Positions 11,525 through 20,986 of a stretch of DNA of 64,000 nt are shown piece by piece (within the stretch, counting starts at the first letter, position 1; every line of letters begins with the position of its first letter). The DNA lies in the NCBI GenBank assembly GCA_028824295.1, contig JAPPED010000018.1:1-64000 (forward strand). Reading direction: 5' to 3'. The notes under the pieces are model-generated. The model had not been told where the DNA came from, made no database searches, and saw only the letters and a list, made by a program, of their open reading frames with translations. The stretch comes from Rhodospirillales bacterium (GTDB lineage: Bacteria > Pseudomonadota > Alphaproteobacteria > TMED109). Made by a program: the position numbers and the translations under genes.

Positions 11525-12745
11525 TTGCTGACACGACGCACGTTCATCGAAGGAACCGCCGCCACTGCTGCCATTTCCATGCTTGGGCGCCAGGCCCAGG
11601 CCGACGATCCGATTTCGGTCGGTGCTATCTATGACCTGTCGGGCCCCCTCCAGGGTTTCGGCGACAACCAGTGGCGTTGCGCCAAGTTGGCGATCGATCA
11701 GATCAACGAAACGGGCGGCCTGCTCGGCAGGCAACTCGAGGTCAAGCTCTACGACGCCCAGTCCGACATGCAGTTTTACAACCAGTTCGCCAACCAGCTG
11801 GCCCTCAGGGATCGGGTGGCGGTGGTCCAAGGTGGACTGACGAGCTCGTCGCGCGAGGTCATCCGGCCCATTCTGCATCGGCTCGACACCCTCTACGTTT
11901 ACAACACGAACTACGAGGGCGGGGTCTGCGACCGCAACTTCTTCGCCACAGGCGCAACGCCGGGTATCTACGTCGACCTGCTGCTGCAGGCAGCTGCTGA
12001 CCGCTGGGGGAAGCGAGTCTACGTCCTAGCGGCCGACTACAACTACGGGCAGATCTCCGCCCAGTGGATCCGGAAGGCCACCCAATCCCTTGGTGGCGAA
12101 GTCGTCGGTGAGGAGTTCTTTCCACTGGACGTAAACCAGTTTGGCGCGACCATCAGCCGCATTCAGGCCGCGGAACCTGACGTCGTGCTCAATGTCTTCG
12201 TCGGCCCGGCGCATGAGGCGTTCTACGGTCAGTGGGCGTCAGCCGGTATGAACCAGCGCATTCCGATGATGTCCACCACGTTTGGCGGCACCAGCGAAAT
12301 CGTCCGCATGCCTCCGGAAGTCGTCAACGGAATCATGGTGATCGGGTCGTATTACGAAAGCCTGGACAACGTATTCAACCAGGCATGGTTGCCCGAATTC
12401 CGTCGTCGCTATGGAACCGACTACGGCTATCTGACCGACGTGCCGATCAAGGATTGGTACGGCTGGACGCTGTGGGCGGAAGCTGTCCGGCAGGCAGGGA
12501 CCACCGAACGGGACGCCGTTATCGAAGCCTTGGAGATGGGGATCAGCGTGGATGGCCCCGGTGGCCCGGTCAGCGTCGATCCCGCCACGCATCACTGCTT
12601 CATGGATACCCATCTGGCGGAAGCCCGCGACGGCGAGTTCAGAATCCTTCAGCGGTATCAGGGCGTGGCCCCCACCAACCCGGCGGCCCAGTGCGACCTG
12701 CAGGCGCGACCCGACACCAACACGATGTTCACCCCGGACATCTGA
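11525..12745 (+). CDS. ABC importer substrate-binding protein, urea/short-chain amide type
   Basis: A 406-residue periplasmic receptor, first gene of a five-gene importer operon. The N-terminus MLTRRTFIEG followed by a hydrophobic Ala-rich core is a Tat-like signal. The mature protein has the type 1 binding-protein fold, with VGAIYDLSGPLQGFG at the start and YEGGVCDRNFFATG and AADYNYGQISAQW in the middle. Those middle motifs are typical of the UrtA/FmdD branch that binds urea or short amides rather than leucine. TTG at 11525 is the start that gives an intact signal peptide. No urease or amidase gene lies nearby, so the true ligand is open. Confidence 0.85.
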   Translation: MLTRRTFIEGTAATAAISMLGRQAQADDPISVGAIYDLSGPLQGFGDNQWRCAKLAIDQINETGGLLGRQLEVKLYDAQSDMQFYNQFANQLALRDRVAVVQGGLTSSSREVIRPILHRLDTLYVYNTNYEGGVCDRNFFATGATPGIYVDLLLQAAADRWGKRVYVLAADYNYGQISAQWIRKATQSLGGEVVGEEFFPLDVNQFGATISRIQAAEPDVVLNVFVGPAHEAFYGQWASAGMNQRIPMMSTTFGGTSEIVRMPPEVVNGIMVIGSYYESLDNVFNQAWLPEFRRRYGTDYGYLTDVPIKDWYGWTLWAEAVRQAGTTERDAVIEALEMGISVDGPGGPVSVDPATHHCFMDTHLAEARDGEFRILQRYQGVAPTNPAAQCDLQARPDTNTMFTPDI

Positions 12746-12768
12746 TCGGCGCCGGGGCGTCGGCAGAC

Positions 12769-13635
12769 ATGGATCACGCCCTCGTCGTAGGTCTCCACCT
12801 CCTGCACGCGATGGCCAGCCTAGCGCTAGTCAGCGTCGGACTGGCCGTGATCTTCGGGATGCTCCGGGTTATCAACTTCGCCCACGGCGAATTCCTGATG
12901 GTCGGGGGCTATGCCTTCGTGCTGTCGGCTGGCGCCGGCCTGAACCTGTGGGTCGCCATGCTGGTCATCGCACCGGCAGCGGTCGGCGCTCTTGGCTTCC
13001 TGGTTGAACGGTTCGTCATCCGTCACCTGCACGGAGACATCATTGCCACGATCCTTGCTACCTGGGGACTCAGCCTCTTCCTGATCGGTCTTGCCGCCAC
13101 AGTGCTCGGGTACCACCAACAAGGCGTGGCGCCACCTTTCGGAACCGTGCAAGTTGGCTCCTACAGCATTGGTATTTATACATTTTTTGTAATCCTCGTT
13201 GCAATCGTAACAATCGTGTCACTGTTCGTTTGGCTGCGCTGGAGCCGGTCGGGCCTGCTGGTCCGGGGTGCCATGCAGAATCCGGAACTTGCGGCCGCAC
13301 TCGGGGCGGACACCATGCGACTCCGGACCGCCATGTTCGTCCTCGGCTCGGCCTTGAGCGGCCTCGCAGGCGCCGTCCTGGCCCCTCTCGCCGGCGTGCT
13401 TCCCGAAATCGGGGCGACGTATGTCGTCAAGGCGTTCATCACGGTCATCAGCGGCGGCGCGACGGCACTCACCGGCACCACGCTTGCCGCGGCACTGTTC
13501 GGTTTCACAAGCCAGGCAGCCGCCTTTCTCAGCCGCCCAGTCGTCGGCGAAGTGGCTTTGCTGATCGTCGCCATCGTACTGCTGCGCCTCCTGCCGACCG
13601 GGATTACCGGGCGTTACTTCCGCAAGGCCCTGTGA
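12769..13635 (+). CDS. ABC importer permease, LivH/UrtB family
   Basis: A 288-residue inner-membrane permease with about eight hydrophobic segments. FGMLRVINFAHGEFLMVG near residues 25-42 is the family signature. The coupling loop around residues 165-185 (GAMQNPELAAALG) would contact the ATPases. The ATG at 12769 begins a short polar stretch followed by the first membrane helix; 23 bp separate it from the receptor gene. Its GTGA overlap with the next permease indicates coupled translation of the two half-permeases. Confidence 0.9.
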   Translation: MDHALVVGLHLLHAMASLALVSVGLAVIFGMLRVINFAHGEFLMVGGYAFVLSAGAGLNLWVAMLVIAPAAVGALGFLVERFVIRHLHGDIIATILATWGLSLFLIGLAATVLGYHQQGVAPPFGTVQVGSYSIGIYTFFVILVAIVTIVSLFVWLRWSRSGLLVRGAMQNPELAAALGADTMRLRTAMFVLGSALSGLAGAVLAPLAGVLPEIGATYVVKAFITVISGGATALTGTTLAAALFGFTSQAAAFLSRPVVGEVALLIVAIVLLRLLPTGITGRYFRKAL

Positions 13636-14636
13636 ACTGGGTGCGTGAACGGGCAAGCCTGCTGGCGGTTGTTGCTGCCGGCGGCGCGCTCATCGTCGTG
13701 GTTCCGGCCGTCGCCGAGATCTTCCTACTGTTCGAACTCACCCTATTCCTGGTGCTTGCGATTCTCGCTCTCAGTCTCGCCTGGGTGTGGGGGTTTGGCG
13801 GCATCCTGTGCTTCGGCCAGTCCGTGTTCTTTGGATTGGGCGGTTACACCTACGCCATTGCCGTAATCAACATGGGCGACAGCACCGTGCCCCTGATGCT
13901 GGGCATCCTGCTGCCGGCCCTCCTGGCCGGGATTCTCGGGTACTTCCTGTTTTGGCAACGAATCAGCGACGTGTATCTGGCCGTCATCACGCTGGCCGTG
14001 TCGCTCATCTTCTACTACCTGACCGGCGCGTCGGCGGGCAGTGAATACCGGATCGGCAGTGCCCTTCTGGGCGGGTACAACGGCATCCCGTCGGTACCCC
14101 CGATCAATGTCCCCGGTGTGCCTGAGCACCAGGTGGTCTACGGCGACCTCTACGTGCTCACCGCGGTCATGCTAGCTGTGGTCTACGGCGGCCTGCGGTG
14201 GCTGCTGGCGACCGACTTTGGTCGCGTCGTCGTCGCCGTTCGCGAGAACGAGGAAAGGGCCCAGTTGCTCGGCTACGACGTCCGGATCACGAAGCTCACG
14301 GTCTTCGTGATCGGCGGTGCGATCGCGGGGCTTTCCGGCGTGCTGTTCGCGGCGTGGGGGTCCTACGTCAGCCCCAACGTGTTTTCTATGACGTTCACCG
14401 CGCAGATCATCGTCTGGGTGCTGGTAGGCGGCCTCGGAACGCTGAGCGGAGCGGTCGTGGGCTGTGTCCTGGTCCAGGCCGTCATGACCTGGCTCGGTGA
14501 AGCCAAGCTCGCCGACACCAACCTGGTACTGGGAGCTGCGTTCGTGGTGCTCGTCCTGTTTGCCCGACGCGGTCTTGTCCCGGGCACCCGAAGCCTGCTG
14601 GCAGACCTACGGGGTCGCGTGCGAAGCGCGCCGTGA
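13632..14636 (+). CDS. ABC importer permease, LivM/UrtC family
   Basis: Starts at GTG 13632, overlapping the previous stop by 4 bp, and gives 334 residues. It has about ten hydrophobic segments, with the family blocks WGFGGILCFGQSVFFGLGGY near the N-terminus and AVRENEERAQLLGYD, the coupling loop, near residue 205. The stretch GGLGTLSGAVVG is typical of LivM late helices. It pairs with the upstream LivH-like permease to form the channel. The next gene (ATPase) again overlaps by 4 bp. Confidence 0.9.
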   Translation: MNWVRERASLLAVVAAGGALIVVVPAVAEIFLLFELTLFLVLAILALSLAWVWGFGGILCFGQSVFFGLGGYTYAIAVINMGDSTVPLMLGILLPALLAGILGYFLFWQRISDVYLAVITLAVSLIFYYLTGASAGSEYRIGSALLGGYNGIPSVPPINVPGVPEHQVVYGDLYVLTAVMLAVVYGGLRWLLATDFGRVVVAVRENEERAQLLGYDVRITKLTVFVIGGAIAGLSGVLFAAWGSYVSPNVFSMTFTAQIIVWVLVGGLGTLSGAVVGCVLVQAVMTWLGEAKLADTNLVLGAAFVVLVLFARRGLVPGTRSLLADLRGRVRSAP

Positions 14637-15367
14637 CGAACCCTCCCCTTCTCGAAACGATCGCATTGACCAAGCGGTTCGGCGGCGTGACCGCGATCGA
14701 CCACGTTGATTTCCGGGTCGAGGCCGGTGAACTGCGTTGCCTGATCGGGCCCAATGGTGCCGGCAAGAGCACATTCTTCCGCTGCCTCACGGGCCAGCTC
14801 CGGCCGACCGCCGGTCACGTGTGTTTCGGCGGCGAGGACATCACCGGTGCGACCACGCATGCCATCGCACGGAGGGGAGTTGCGATCAAGGCCCAGATCC
14901 CCGCGCTGTTCAACGGGTTGAGCGTTGCCGAGAACGTTCGACTGGCCACTTGGAAGGCCGGCGGTCGGGCGGCCCGGACCCGCAAGACTGACGAAATCCT
15001 TGCGGTCACCGGCCTGTCCCCCCTTGCCGCCCAGCTGGCCGGATCACTGCCGCACGGCCAGCGGCAATGGCTCGAACTGGGGTTGGTGATGGCGGGAAAT
15101 CCGGCGCTGATGCTACTGGACGAACCCACCGCCGGTATGACCAGGCAGGAAGTTGCGCAAACCGCCGAACTCGTCCGATCCCTCGCGAAAGAGCGTACCG
15201 TCATTGTCGTCGAGCACGACCTACAGTTCATTCGAATGGTCGCGGCCACCGTCACCGTGTTCCACCGGGGACGAATCCTGGTGGAGGGTCCGGCCGACGC
15301 CGTCATGGCGGACCAGCGGGTCAAGGAGGTCTATCTCGGCCAGCCTCCGACGGCTGACACGTGCTGA
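14633..15367 (+). CDS. ABC importer ATPase, LivG/UrtD family
   Basis: A 244-residue cytoplasmic ATPase starting at GTG 14633 inside a GTGA overlap. Walker A is GPNGAGKST at residues 39-47. The signature motif is the SLPHGQRQ variant seen in the UrtD group, Walker B is LMLLDEP, and the switch His lies in VVEHDLQF. It energises the LivH/LivM-type permeases. The unusual signature sequence supports the urea/amide branch suggested by the receptor. Its end overlaps the next ATPase gene by 7 bp. Confidence 0.9.
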   Translation: MTNPPLLETIALTKRFGGVTAIDHVDFRVEAGELRCLIGPNGAGKSTFFRCLTGQLRPTAGHVCFGGEDITGATTHAIARRGVAIKAQIPALFNGLSVAENVRLATWKAGGRAARTRKTDEILAVTGLSPLAAQLAGSLPHGQRQWLELGLVMAGNPALMLLDEPTAGMTRQEVAQTAELVRSLAKERTVIVVEHDLQFIRMVAATVTVFHRGRILVEGPADAVMADQRVKEVYLGQPPTADTC

Positions 15368-16065
15368 GAGTCGTCGGCCTGTGCGCGGGCTACGGTTCCG
15401 TTCCAGTGCTGGCCGGCGTCGATATCAACGTGAGGCCCGGAACCGCCATGGCCGTGCTCGGCGCCAACGGCATGGGCAAGACCACGCTGATGCGCGCATT
15501 GATGGGGTTTCTCACCGTGACGGCCGGACAAGTCATGCTCGACGGCCGCGACCTTACGGCCGAACCACCACAGGAACGCGCGCGCGCGGGGCTTGGCTAT
15601 GTGCCCCAAGGACGCGGCATCTTCCTGCGCATGACCGTCCGGGACCAACTGCGCTACGCCATGATCGCCAAGGGGCATCCGGGCGGAAACCTGGCCGACG
15701 TCCTTGACCGGTTTCCGGTCCTGAGGCCGCTGCTCGATCGGACCGGAGATACGCTGAGCGGCGGCGAGCGGAAATTGGTCGCACTTGCCTGCTGCCTCAG
15801 CACGCGTCCCGGGACACTGCTTCTTGACGAGCCGACGGAGGGGCTGCAGCCCTCGTATGTCGACCAGATCCTCAAACTGCTGATCATGCTGAAGCGGCAC
15901 GACAGCCTGACCATCCTGCTGGCCGAGCAAAATCTGGAATTCGCGGCCGCCCTTTGCGATCAGATCTCCATCATGCGGAAGGGCTCGATCGCGGCGACGG
16001 CTCCAGTCGCTGCCATCAGGGAAGCTTCGACGGACGTCGACCTCCTGCTTGCCGGGGAACTCTGA
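15361..16065 (+). CDS. ABC importer ATPase, LivF/UrtE family
   Basis: The last gene of the importer operon encodes 234 residues from GTG 15361. Walker A is GANGMGKTT (34-42), the signature is LSGGERK, Walker B is LLLDEPTEG, and the switch His is replaced by Gln in LLAEQNLEF, as is usual for LivF. It should form a heterodimer with the LivG-like ATPase. No obvious strong terminator follows; 273 bp of non-coding DNA separate it from a convergent hydrolase gene. Confidence 0.9.
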   Translation: MLRVVGLCAGYGSVPVLAGVDINVRPGTAMAVLGANGMGKTTLMRALMGFLTVTAGQVMLDGRDLTAEPPQERARAGLGYVPQGRGIFLRMTVRDQLRYAMIAKGHPGGNLADVLDRFPVLRPLLDRTGDTLSGGERKLVALACCLSTRPGTLLLDEPTEGLQPSYVDQILKLLIMLKRHDSLTILLAEQNLEFAAALCDQISIMRKGSIAATAPVAAIREASTDVDLLLAGEL

Positions 16066-16338
16066 ACGATCCGGGCCGGCCGCCAATCCCCGCAGGTGTG
16101 CAGGTGCAGGGTGTTCTGGCAGCGCCAGCAGCCGAGAACTCGCAAGCCCGCCCGCACAACGACTTACCAGCAAATTGCTACTCCCAATTCCCGCAGCGTT
16201 TCCCACTTTCCGGGCAGGAAGCGAGAGAACCCTTTGAGACGTCCGCGGACCGGGCAAGGCGGTCCGAAGATGCCCCGCCATCGCCCAACCCAATGCATGC
16301 GGACGCGCTGGTTTCCGGGCGTCAGTTCTCGAACAGGG

Positions 16339-17367
16339 CTACTCCACGCCTTCCAGCAGGTATTCGACGAGCGCGGGCACGATGATGTCCGGCCGCTCCA
16401 GGTGCGGCACATGGCCCAGCCCGGGGAAAAGCAGCAAGCGACCGTTTCCGTTCGGGACGGTGTCGGCCAACACCTGCATTCGCTCCTGGAAGACCTCCGC
16501 AGGGCCGAGCAGCAGATCCTCCGCCCCCCCGAACGCGAGCGTCGGTACCTGGATGTGCGGCCAGTCGTAGACGACCGGATCCTGGTAGAGCATCTGGAAG
16601 ATGATCGCCTGCACCATGGCGAGGCGCGGAAAGTCGGAGCTGAGCGTCCACGACGAGCGGATGCGGGTGTAGAGCTCGAACTTTTCGTTCCAGGCCGAGG
16701 GGTCGTGCCCGACATACCGGCTGAGGCTTCGACGGGTGCTCTGGTAGTCGGTCTGGAGGACCCGCTCGTAGATCTGGTCCACCGGCGTCATCGGGCGAGT
16801 GAACCGGTTGTCGGAAAGGCCGATAGGGTTGTAGATGACCAGCCGCTCGACCGAGTCGGGATACTGCGTGGTGAACCGCGTCGCGAGCATGCCGCCCATC
16901 GAATGGCCGACCGCCATGACCTTTTCGATCCCCTCGTGCTCGAGGACAAGCTGCGTGTTGCGCGCCTGCGTGTTGAAGTTGTAGGGCGCAATCGGCTTCG
17001 ACGATTTGCCGTACCCGATTTGATCTGGAACGACGACGCGAAATCCGGCGCCGGTCAGCCCGTCGATGATGTCACCGAAGTAGAAGCCACCGAAGTTGTT
17101 GCCGTGCATCAGCAGGACCACGTGGCCGTTGGCCGCGACGGTCGGCGCAATATCCATATAGGAGATACGTACGTCCTGGCTGTACACATTGATGTCGAGA
17201 TACTTGCTTGGGGCCGGATATGGGCACTCGTCGCACGTGATGCTGCCCGGCTTGAGATCTGCGGGTGTCGGTACCGGCGGCAGAATGTCTTGACCAAGGG
17301 CGCTCGTGGTGGCCGCCACACCGACAATTCCGAGCGCCGAGGCGAGTGTTCTGACATATACGCGCAC
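16339..17367 (-). CDS. Secreted alpha/beta hydrolase
   Basis: I chose the GTG at 17367, preceded by GGAG eight bases upstream, giving 342 residues with a signal peptide (RVYVRTLASALGIVGVA, cleavage near SALGQ). An ATG at 17409 in the same frame is an alternative. The fold is the alpha/beta hydrolase type: oxyanion HGNNFGG, nucleophile Ser in VGHSMGG, acid in FGGAEDLLLG and catalytic His in GLGHVPHLERPD. It is predicted to be a periplasmic esterase or related hydrolase; the substrate is unknown. CDECPYPAPSKY just after the signal could form a disulfide. It lies downstream of the molybdenum-hydroxylase gene on the same strand, 159 bp away. Confidence 0.75.
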   Translation of the reverse strand: MRVYVRTLASALGIVGVAATTSALGQDILPPVPTPADLKPGSITCDECPYPAPSKYLDINVYSQDVRISYMDIAPTVAANGHVVLLMHGNNFGGFYFGDIIDGLTGAGFRVVVPDQIGYGKSSKPIAPYNFNTQARNTQLVLEHEGIEKVMAVGHSMGGMLATRFTTQYPDSVERLVIYNPIGLSDNRFTRPMTPVDQIYERVLQTDYQSTRRSLSRYVGHDPSAWNEKFELYTRIRSSWTLSSDFPRLAMVQAIIFQMLYQDPVVYDWPHIQVPTLAFGGAEDLLLGPAEVFQERMQVLADTVPNGNGRLLLFPGLGHVPHLERPDIIVPALVEYLLEGVE

Positions 17368-17526
17368 GAGTCTTACTCCGTGGTCTAGTGGTATCGGCAA
17401 ATGGCCCATTCTGGGGCACGGGGGCGGAAGTCCGCGGAAAGCAGATCCCCCGATCCCCCCAACACAATTTGCACCTTCTGATGTGCCATGGAGGCGGTGA
17501 GGCTCCTCGGCGGCGAAGCGCAAGGA

Positions 17527-19818
17527 CTAGCAACAGCCGGATCCGACGGCGGCCTTCGCTCGCCGCATCGCTTCCCAGACCTTCGCGCCCGTCGCCGGCA
17601 TCGGCACGTCGTCAATGCCGAAGGGAGTCAAGGCGTCGATTACAGCATTCATGATGGTCGCCGGGGACGCGATCGCTCCGGCCTGCCCCGCTCCCTTGAC
17701 CCCGAGAGGATTGCGCCCGGTCGGCGTCTCCCGGAAACCGATCATGAATTCCGGGAGGTCAGCCGCTCGCGGCAGCGTGTAATCCATGAGGCTGCCGCTC
17801 AGGATCTGGCCGGTGCCCGGGTCGTAGACGATGGCCTCCTGCAGGGCCTGACCCGCACCTTGCGCAAGCCCGCCCATCACTTGTCCCAGCGTCAGCTGGG
17901 CATCCAGGCGGCGGCCGTAGTCGTCAACACCCGCATAGCGTGCGAGTGTCACCTCGCCGGTCTCACGGTCGATTTCCACCTCGGCCACGTGGCACCCGGA
18001 CGGGAACGTGATCTCGGCGTCCTCAACCAGTGCAAAGGCGTCGATCTTGGCGTCGGCGGCAATTGCGAAGAGGGTGATCGCCTGCTCCGTGCCGCGCACT
18101 GCAAACGAACCCTCGGCGTAGTCAAGATCATGGATGTCCGCCTGCATGAGGCGGGCCGCTTCCTTCCGACCTTGATCGATCACGGCGTCGATGGCGCGGC
18201 AGAGCGCCGTACCGCCCATGTGCAGGGTCCGGGCGCCGCCGTGTCCCTCTCCCACGCGCGTGAGCCGCGTATCCGCTTGGCGATAGCGAACCACCTCCAC
18301 CGGCACGCCAAACCGCGCGGCTGCGAGCCTAGGCAGAACGGTCTCGTGCCCTTGACCGGTTGAATCGGTGCCCATGCGAAGCTCGATGATGCCGTCCGCC
18401 CCTATCCGCACTTCCGCCCCCTCTCGGTCCGGTCCGCGCGAAGTCTCCAGGAAACAGGCGATCCCGAGACCCCGGAGCTTGCCGGCCTGTTCGGAGTCAG
18501 CTCGGCGCCGAGCAAATCCTTCCCGGTCGGCCAGACGCACCGCCTCGTCGATGTTCGCCGCGAAGTCACCGGTGTCGACAATCTCACCGAGGGCCTTCCG
18601 GTAGGGATAGTCACGAATCACGTTCTGTCGACGCAGGTCGGCCGGGTCGGCGCCAAGTTCGCGGGCTGCCTTGTCGACCAGACGCTCGACAACGTAATTC
18701 GCCTCCGGCTTGCCGGCTCCACGGTAGGCGTCGATCGGGGCGCAATTGGTGAAGGCACCGCGCGTTTCCAGGTAGATGGCGGGAATCGCATAGACGCCGC
18801 CCAAAACGGTCGCCGGCGCGAGCGTCGAACTGTGGGGCCCGGAAGTGGAGAGACCAGCGCCAAGATTTGCCACGGCACGCACGTCGAGGGCGCAGAAATT
18901 ACCGCTGCCATCCAGCGCCAACCGTGCCTTGGCCCGGAAATCCCGTCCGTGCGCCCCGGCGGCAGTCTCTTCTGATCGTTGCGCCGACCAGTGAACCGCC
19001 CGCCGCAGGCGACGGGCCGCCCAGACGAGCAGCACCCACTCCGGGTACAGGTAATTCTTGCTGCCGAAACCACCACCGACATCGGGCGCAACCAGGTGGA
19101 AATTGTCGACCGGCTCGCCGAACACATCGGCAAGCTGGCTTCGAATCGGATGGAGGCCCTGGGCGGTCACGGTCAGTAGCGACCGGCCCGTCTCCGCGTC
19201 GTATTCCGCGACTCCCGCGCGGGGCTCCAGCGGCGACGCCATCACCCGCTGGTTCATCAGATCGAGCGTCGTGACGTGCGCTGCCTGAGCGATCGCGGCC
19301 TCCGTTGCCGCCCGGTCGCCTCTCTCGAATCGAAACGCGAGATTCCCGGGCACCTGGTCCCACAGCTGGGGAGATCCCGGCTCAAGCGCCTCGGTCCCGT
19401 CCGTGACGATCGGGAGGGGCTCGTAGTCGATCTCCACCGCTTCGGCCGCATCGAGCGCTTCGGAATGCGTTTCGGCCACGATGAACGCCACGGGCTCACC
19501 GACGTGGCGCACCCGTTTGCGGGCCAGCGCGGGGCGCTCCGGAATCAGCAGCGGCTCAACGGCATCAAGCGGCGTGATACAGGGAATCGGCCTCAGATCG
19601 AGATCGCTCTCCACCAGCACGGCCAGCACCCCGGGCTTGATCCGTGCGGCCTGTGTATCAATCGAGCGGATCACAGCATGCGCATGGGGCGAACGCAGCA
19701 CCACGGCTTCGGCCACCGACGACCGCGGTAAATCATCGACAAAACGACCCTGACCCGTCAGGAACCGAAAATCTTCCAGCCGTCCCATGCCCGTACTGCC
19801 CCCTGGCGCGAGCGCCAT
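17527..19818 (-). CDS. Xanthine dehydrogenase-family molybdopterin-binding subunit with catalytic Glu replaced by Gln
   Basis: A 763-residue large subunit of the molybdenum hydroxylase family. The N-terminal domain has LTGQGRFVDDLPRS; cofactor-binding blocks include DVGGGFGSKNYLYPE and STGQGHET. AYRGAG at 364-369 places it in the form II group, without the Cys-containing loop of true CO dehydrogenase. The block that normally reads GVGEAG, carrying the catalytic Glu, reads GAGQAG here (Gln712, codon 17685-17683). No FAD or 2Fe-2S subunit gene is adjacent, so electron-transfer partners must come from elsewhere or the protein is not a standard hydroxylase. The start at 19818 is uncertain; ATG 19788 also fits. 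Confidence 0.85.
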   Translation of the reverse strand: MALAPGGSTGMGRLEDFRFLTGQGRFVDDLPRSSVAEAVVLRSPHAHAVIRSIDTQAARIKPGVLAVLVESDLDLRPIPCITPLDAVEPLLIPERPALARKRVRHVGEPVAFIVAETHSEALDAAEAVEIDYEPLPIVTDGTEALEPGSPQLWDQVPGNLAFRFERGDRAATEAAIAQAAHVTTLDLMNQRVMASPLEPRAGVAEYDAETGRSLLTVTAQGLHPIRSQLADVFGEPVDNFHLVAPDVGGGFGSKNYLYPEWVLLVWAARRLRRAVHWSAQRSEETAAGAHGRDFRAKARLALDGSGNFCALDVRAVANLGAGLSTSGPHSSTLAPATVLGGVYAIPAIYLETRGAFTNCAPIDAYRGAGKPEANYVVERLVDKAARELGADPADLRRQNVIRDYPYRKALGEIVDTGDFAANIDEAVRLADREGFARRRADSEQAGKLRGLGIACFLETSRGPDREGAEVRIGADGIIELRMGTDSTGQGHETVLPRLAAARFGVPVEVVRYRQADTRLTRVGEGHGGARTLHMGGTALCRAIDAVIDQGRKEAARLMQADIHDLDYAEGSFAVRGTEQAITLFAIAADAKIDAFALVEDAEITFPSGCHVAEVEIDRETGEVTLARYAGVDDYGRRLDAQLTLGQVMGGLAQGAGQALQEAIVYDPGTGQILSGSLMDYTLPRAADLPEFMIGFRETPTGRNPLGVKGAGQAGAIASPATIMNAVIDALTPFGIDDVPMPATGAKVWEAMRRAKAAVGSGCC

Positions 19819-20116
19819 CGTCGGTCCATTGGCGGGAACCCGCAAATGGGCCCGTCGCCAATCATCTAGCACACACTCGATGGGGCGGGATGCAATCGCA
19901 CGTTACCGATCAGTCGGCGCCCAGGCACACACGCGCCGCCCCAACTTCCGCGCAGCGATCCGGCCCGTGCCGGCCACACTGCGCCAACCGTCGCTGCCAA
20001 CCGGCCGATGACGGCCAGGAAACAGCACCCGCGCTTCTGCTGGGTGCCGGCGCCGACCTCTACGCCTTTCCCATCATTCTGCCGGCAAGCTACTATGCTC
20101 CGCCGTCGAGAACCCC

Positions 20117-20767
20117 ATGCACATCACCGTTGACATCCTGTCCGACACCATTTGCCCGTGGTGTTACATCGGCAAGCGCCGCCTCGAGGCGGCGCTTGCT
20201 TCGGTGGATACGGCCGTGACTGCAGAACTGCGCTGGCATCCGTTTCAGCTCAATCCCGACATGCCGGCGGGCGGGATGAGCCGCAAACGCTACGTCGCGC
20301 TCAAGTTCGGAGGCTCGGAACGGGGGCGAAGCATTTACCGGAACATTGCAGACGTCGCCCAGACTTCCGGCCTCGAGATCGATTTTGATCGCATCACACG
20401 GACTCCCAATACCCTGGACTCGCACCGGCTGCTCGTTCATGCACAGCGCGCCAACCTGCAGAACGAAGTCGTCGAGGCGCTGTTCGCCGCCTATTTCCTC
20501 GAAGGACGTGACATCGGGGCGGTCGACGTCTTGACCGACATCGGCGAGGCGGCCGGGCTGGGGCGCACCGAAACCGAACGCTACCTCCTGAGCGATGCCG
20601 ACCGGGCGCAAGTGATCGAGAGTGACACCCGGGCACGTGGGGCCGGGGCGAGCGGCGTCCCTCACTTCGTCATCAACGGGAAGCTAGCGGTCGCGGGCGC
20701 GCAAGAGCCCCAGGTGTTTCGAAATGTCTTTGCGGTCGTCCTCGCGCGCTCGGAACACCGCGCCTGA
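20117..20767 (+). CDS. DsbA-family oxidoreductase, FrnE-like
   Basis: A 216-residue cytosolic protein (no signal peptide) with a thioredoxin fold interrupted by a helical insert. The active site CPWC is at residues 13-16 and the cis-Pro loop is GVPHFVING near residue 186. This matches the FrnE group of 2-hydroxychromene-2-carboxylate-isomerase-like DsbA proteins, which act as cytoplasmic disulfide oxidoreductases. The ATG at 20117 begins directly with strand 1 (MHITVDILSD). It is not clearly in an operon with either neighbour. Confidence 0.85.
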   Translation: MHITVDILSDTICPWCYIGKRRLEAALASVDTAVTAELRWHPFQLNPDMPAGGMSRKRYVALKFGGSERGRSIYRNIADVAQTSGLEIDFDRITRTPNTLDSHRLLVHAQRANLQNEVVEALFAAYFLEGRDIGAVDVLTDIGEAAGLGRTETERYLLSDADRAQVIESDTRARGAGASGVPHFVINGKLAVAGAQEPQVFRNVFAVVLARSEHRA

Positions 20768-20986
20768 CCCATGTTGTCGCACCGCCTCCGGGGCGGCATT
20801 TCTGAACCGGCATCTGCGCCCCCTATCCATGCTGATTTCCTATTGACCGGCCGCGGGCTGTATCATCGGTGCAGGGAGAGGAGCTTCCTCAGCGGCGGCG
20901 CGAGCACCACGCCCGAATCGCCCAGAGGAAGATATCGCCGAAGTGCGGTCCCGAGACCGCGCCACAGGGCATTGGAGGAAACACAC

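Noticed and set aside
11525-16065. A confirmed urea importer (urtABCDE)
   Set aside because: The receptor and LivG-like ATPase look UrtA/UrtD-like, but no urease genes lie nearby and the ligand cannot be read from sequence, so symbols were not assigned.
17527-19818. Carbon monoxide dehydrogenase large subunit
   Set aside because: The active-site loop is AYRGAG, not the Cys-containing AYRCSFR loop of true CO dehydrogenases, and the other subunits are absent.
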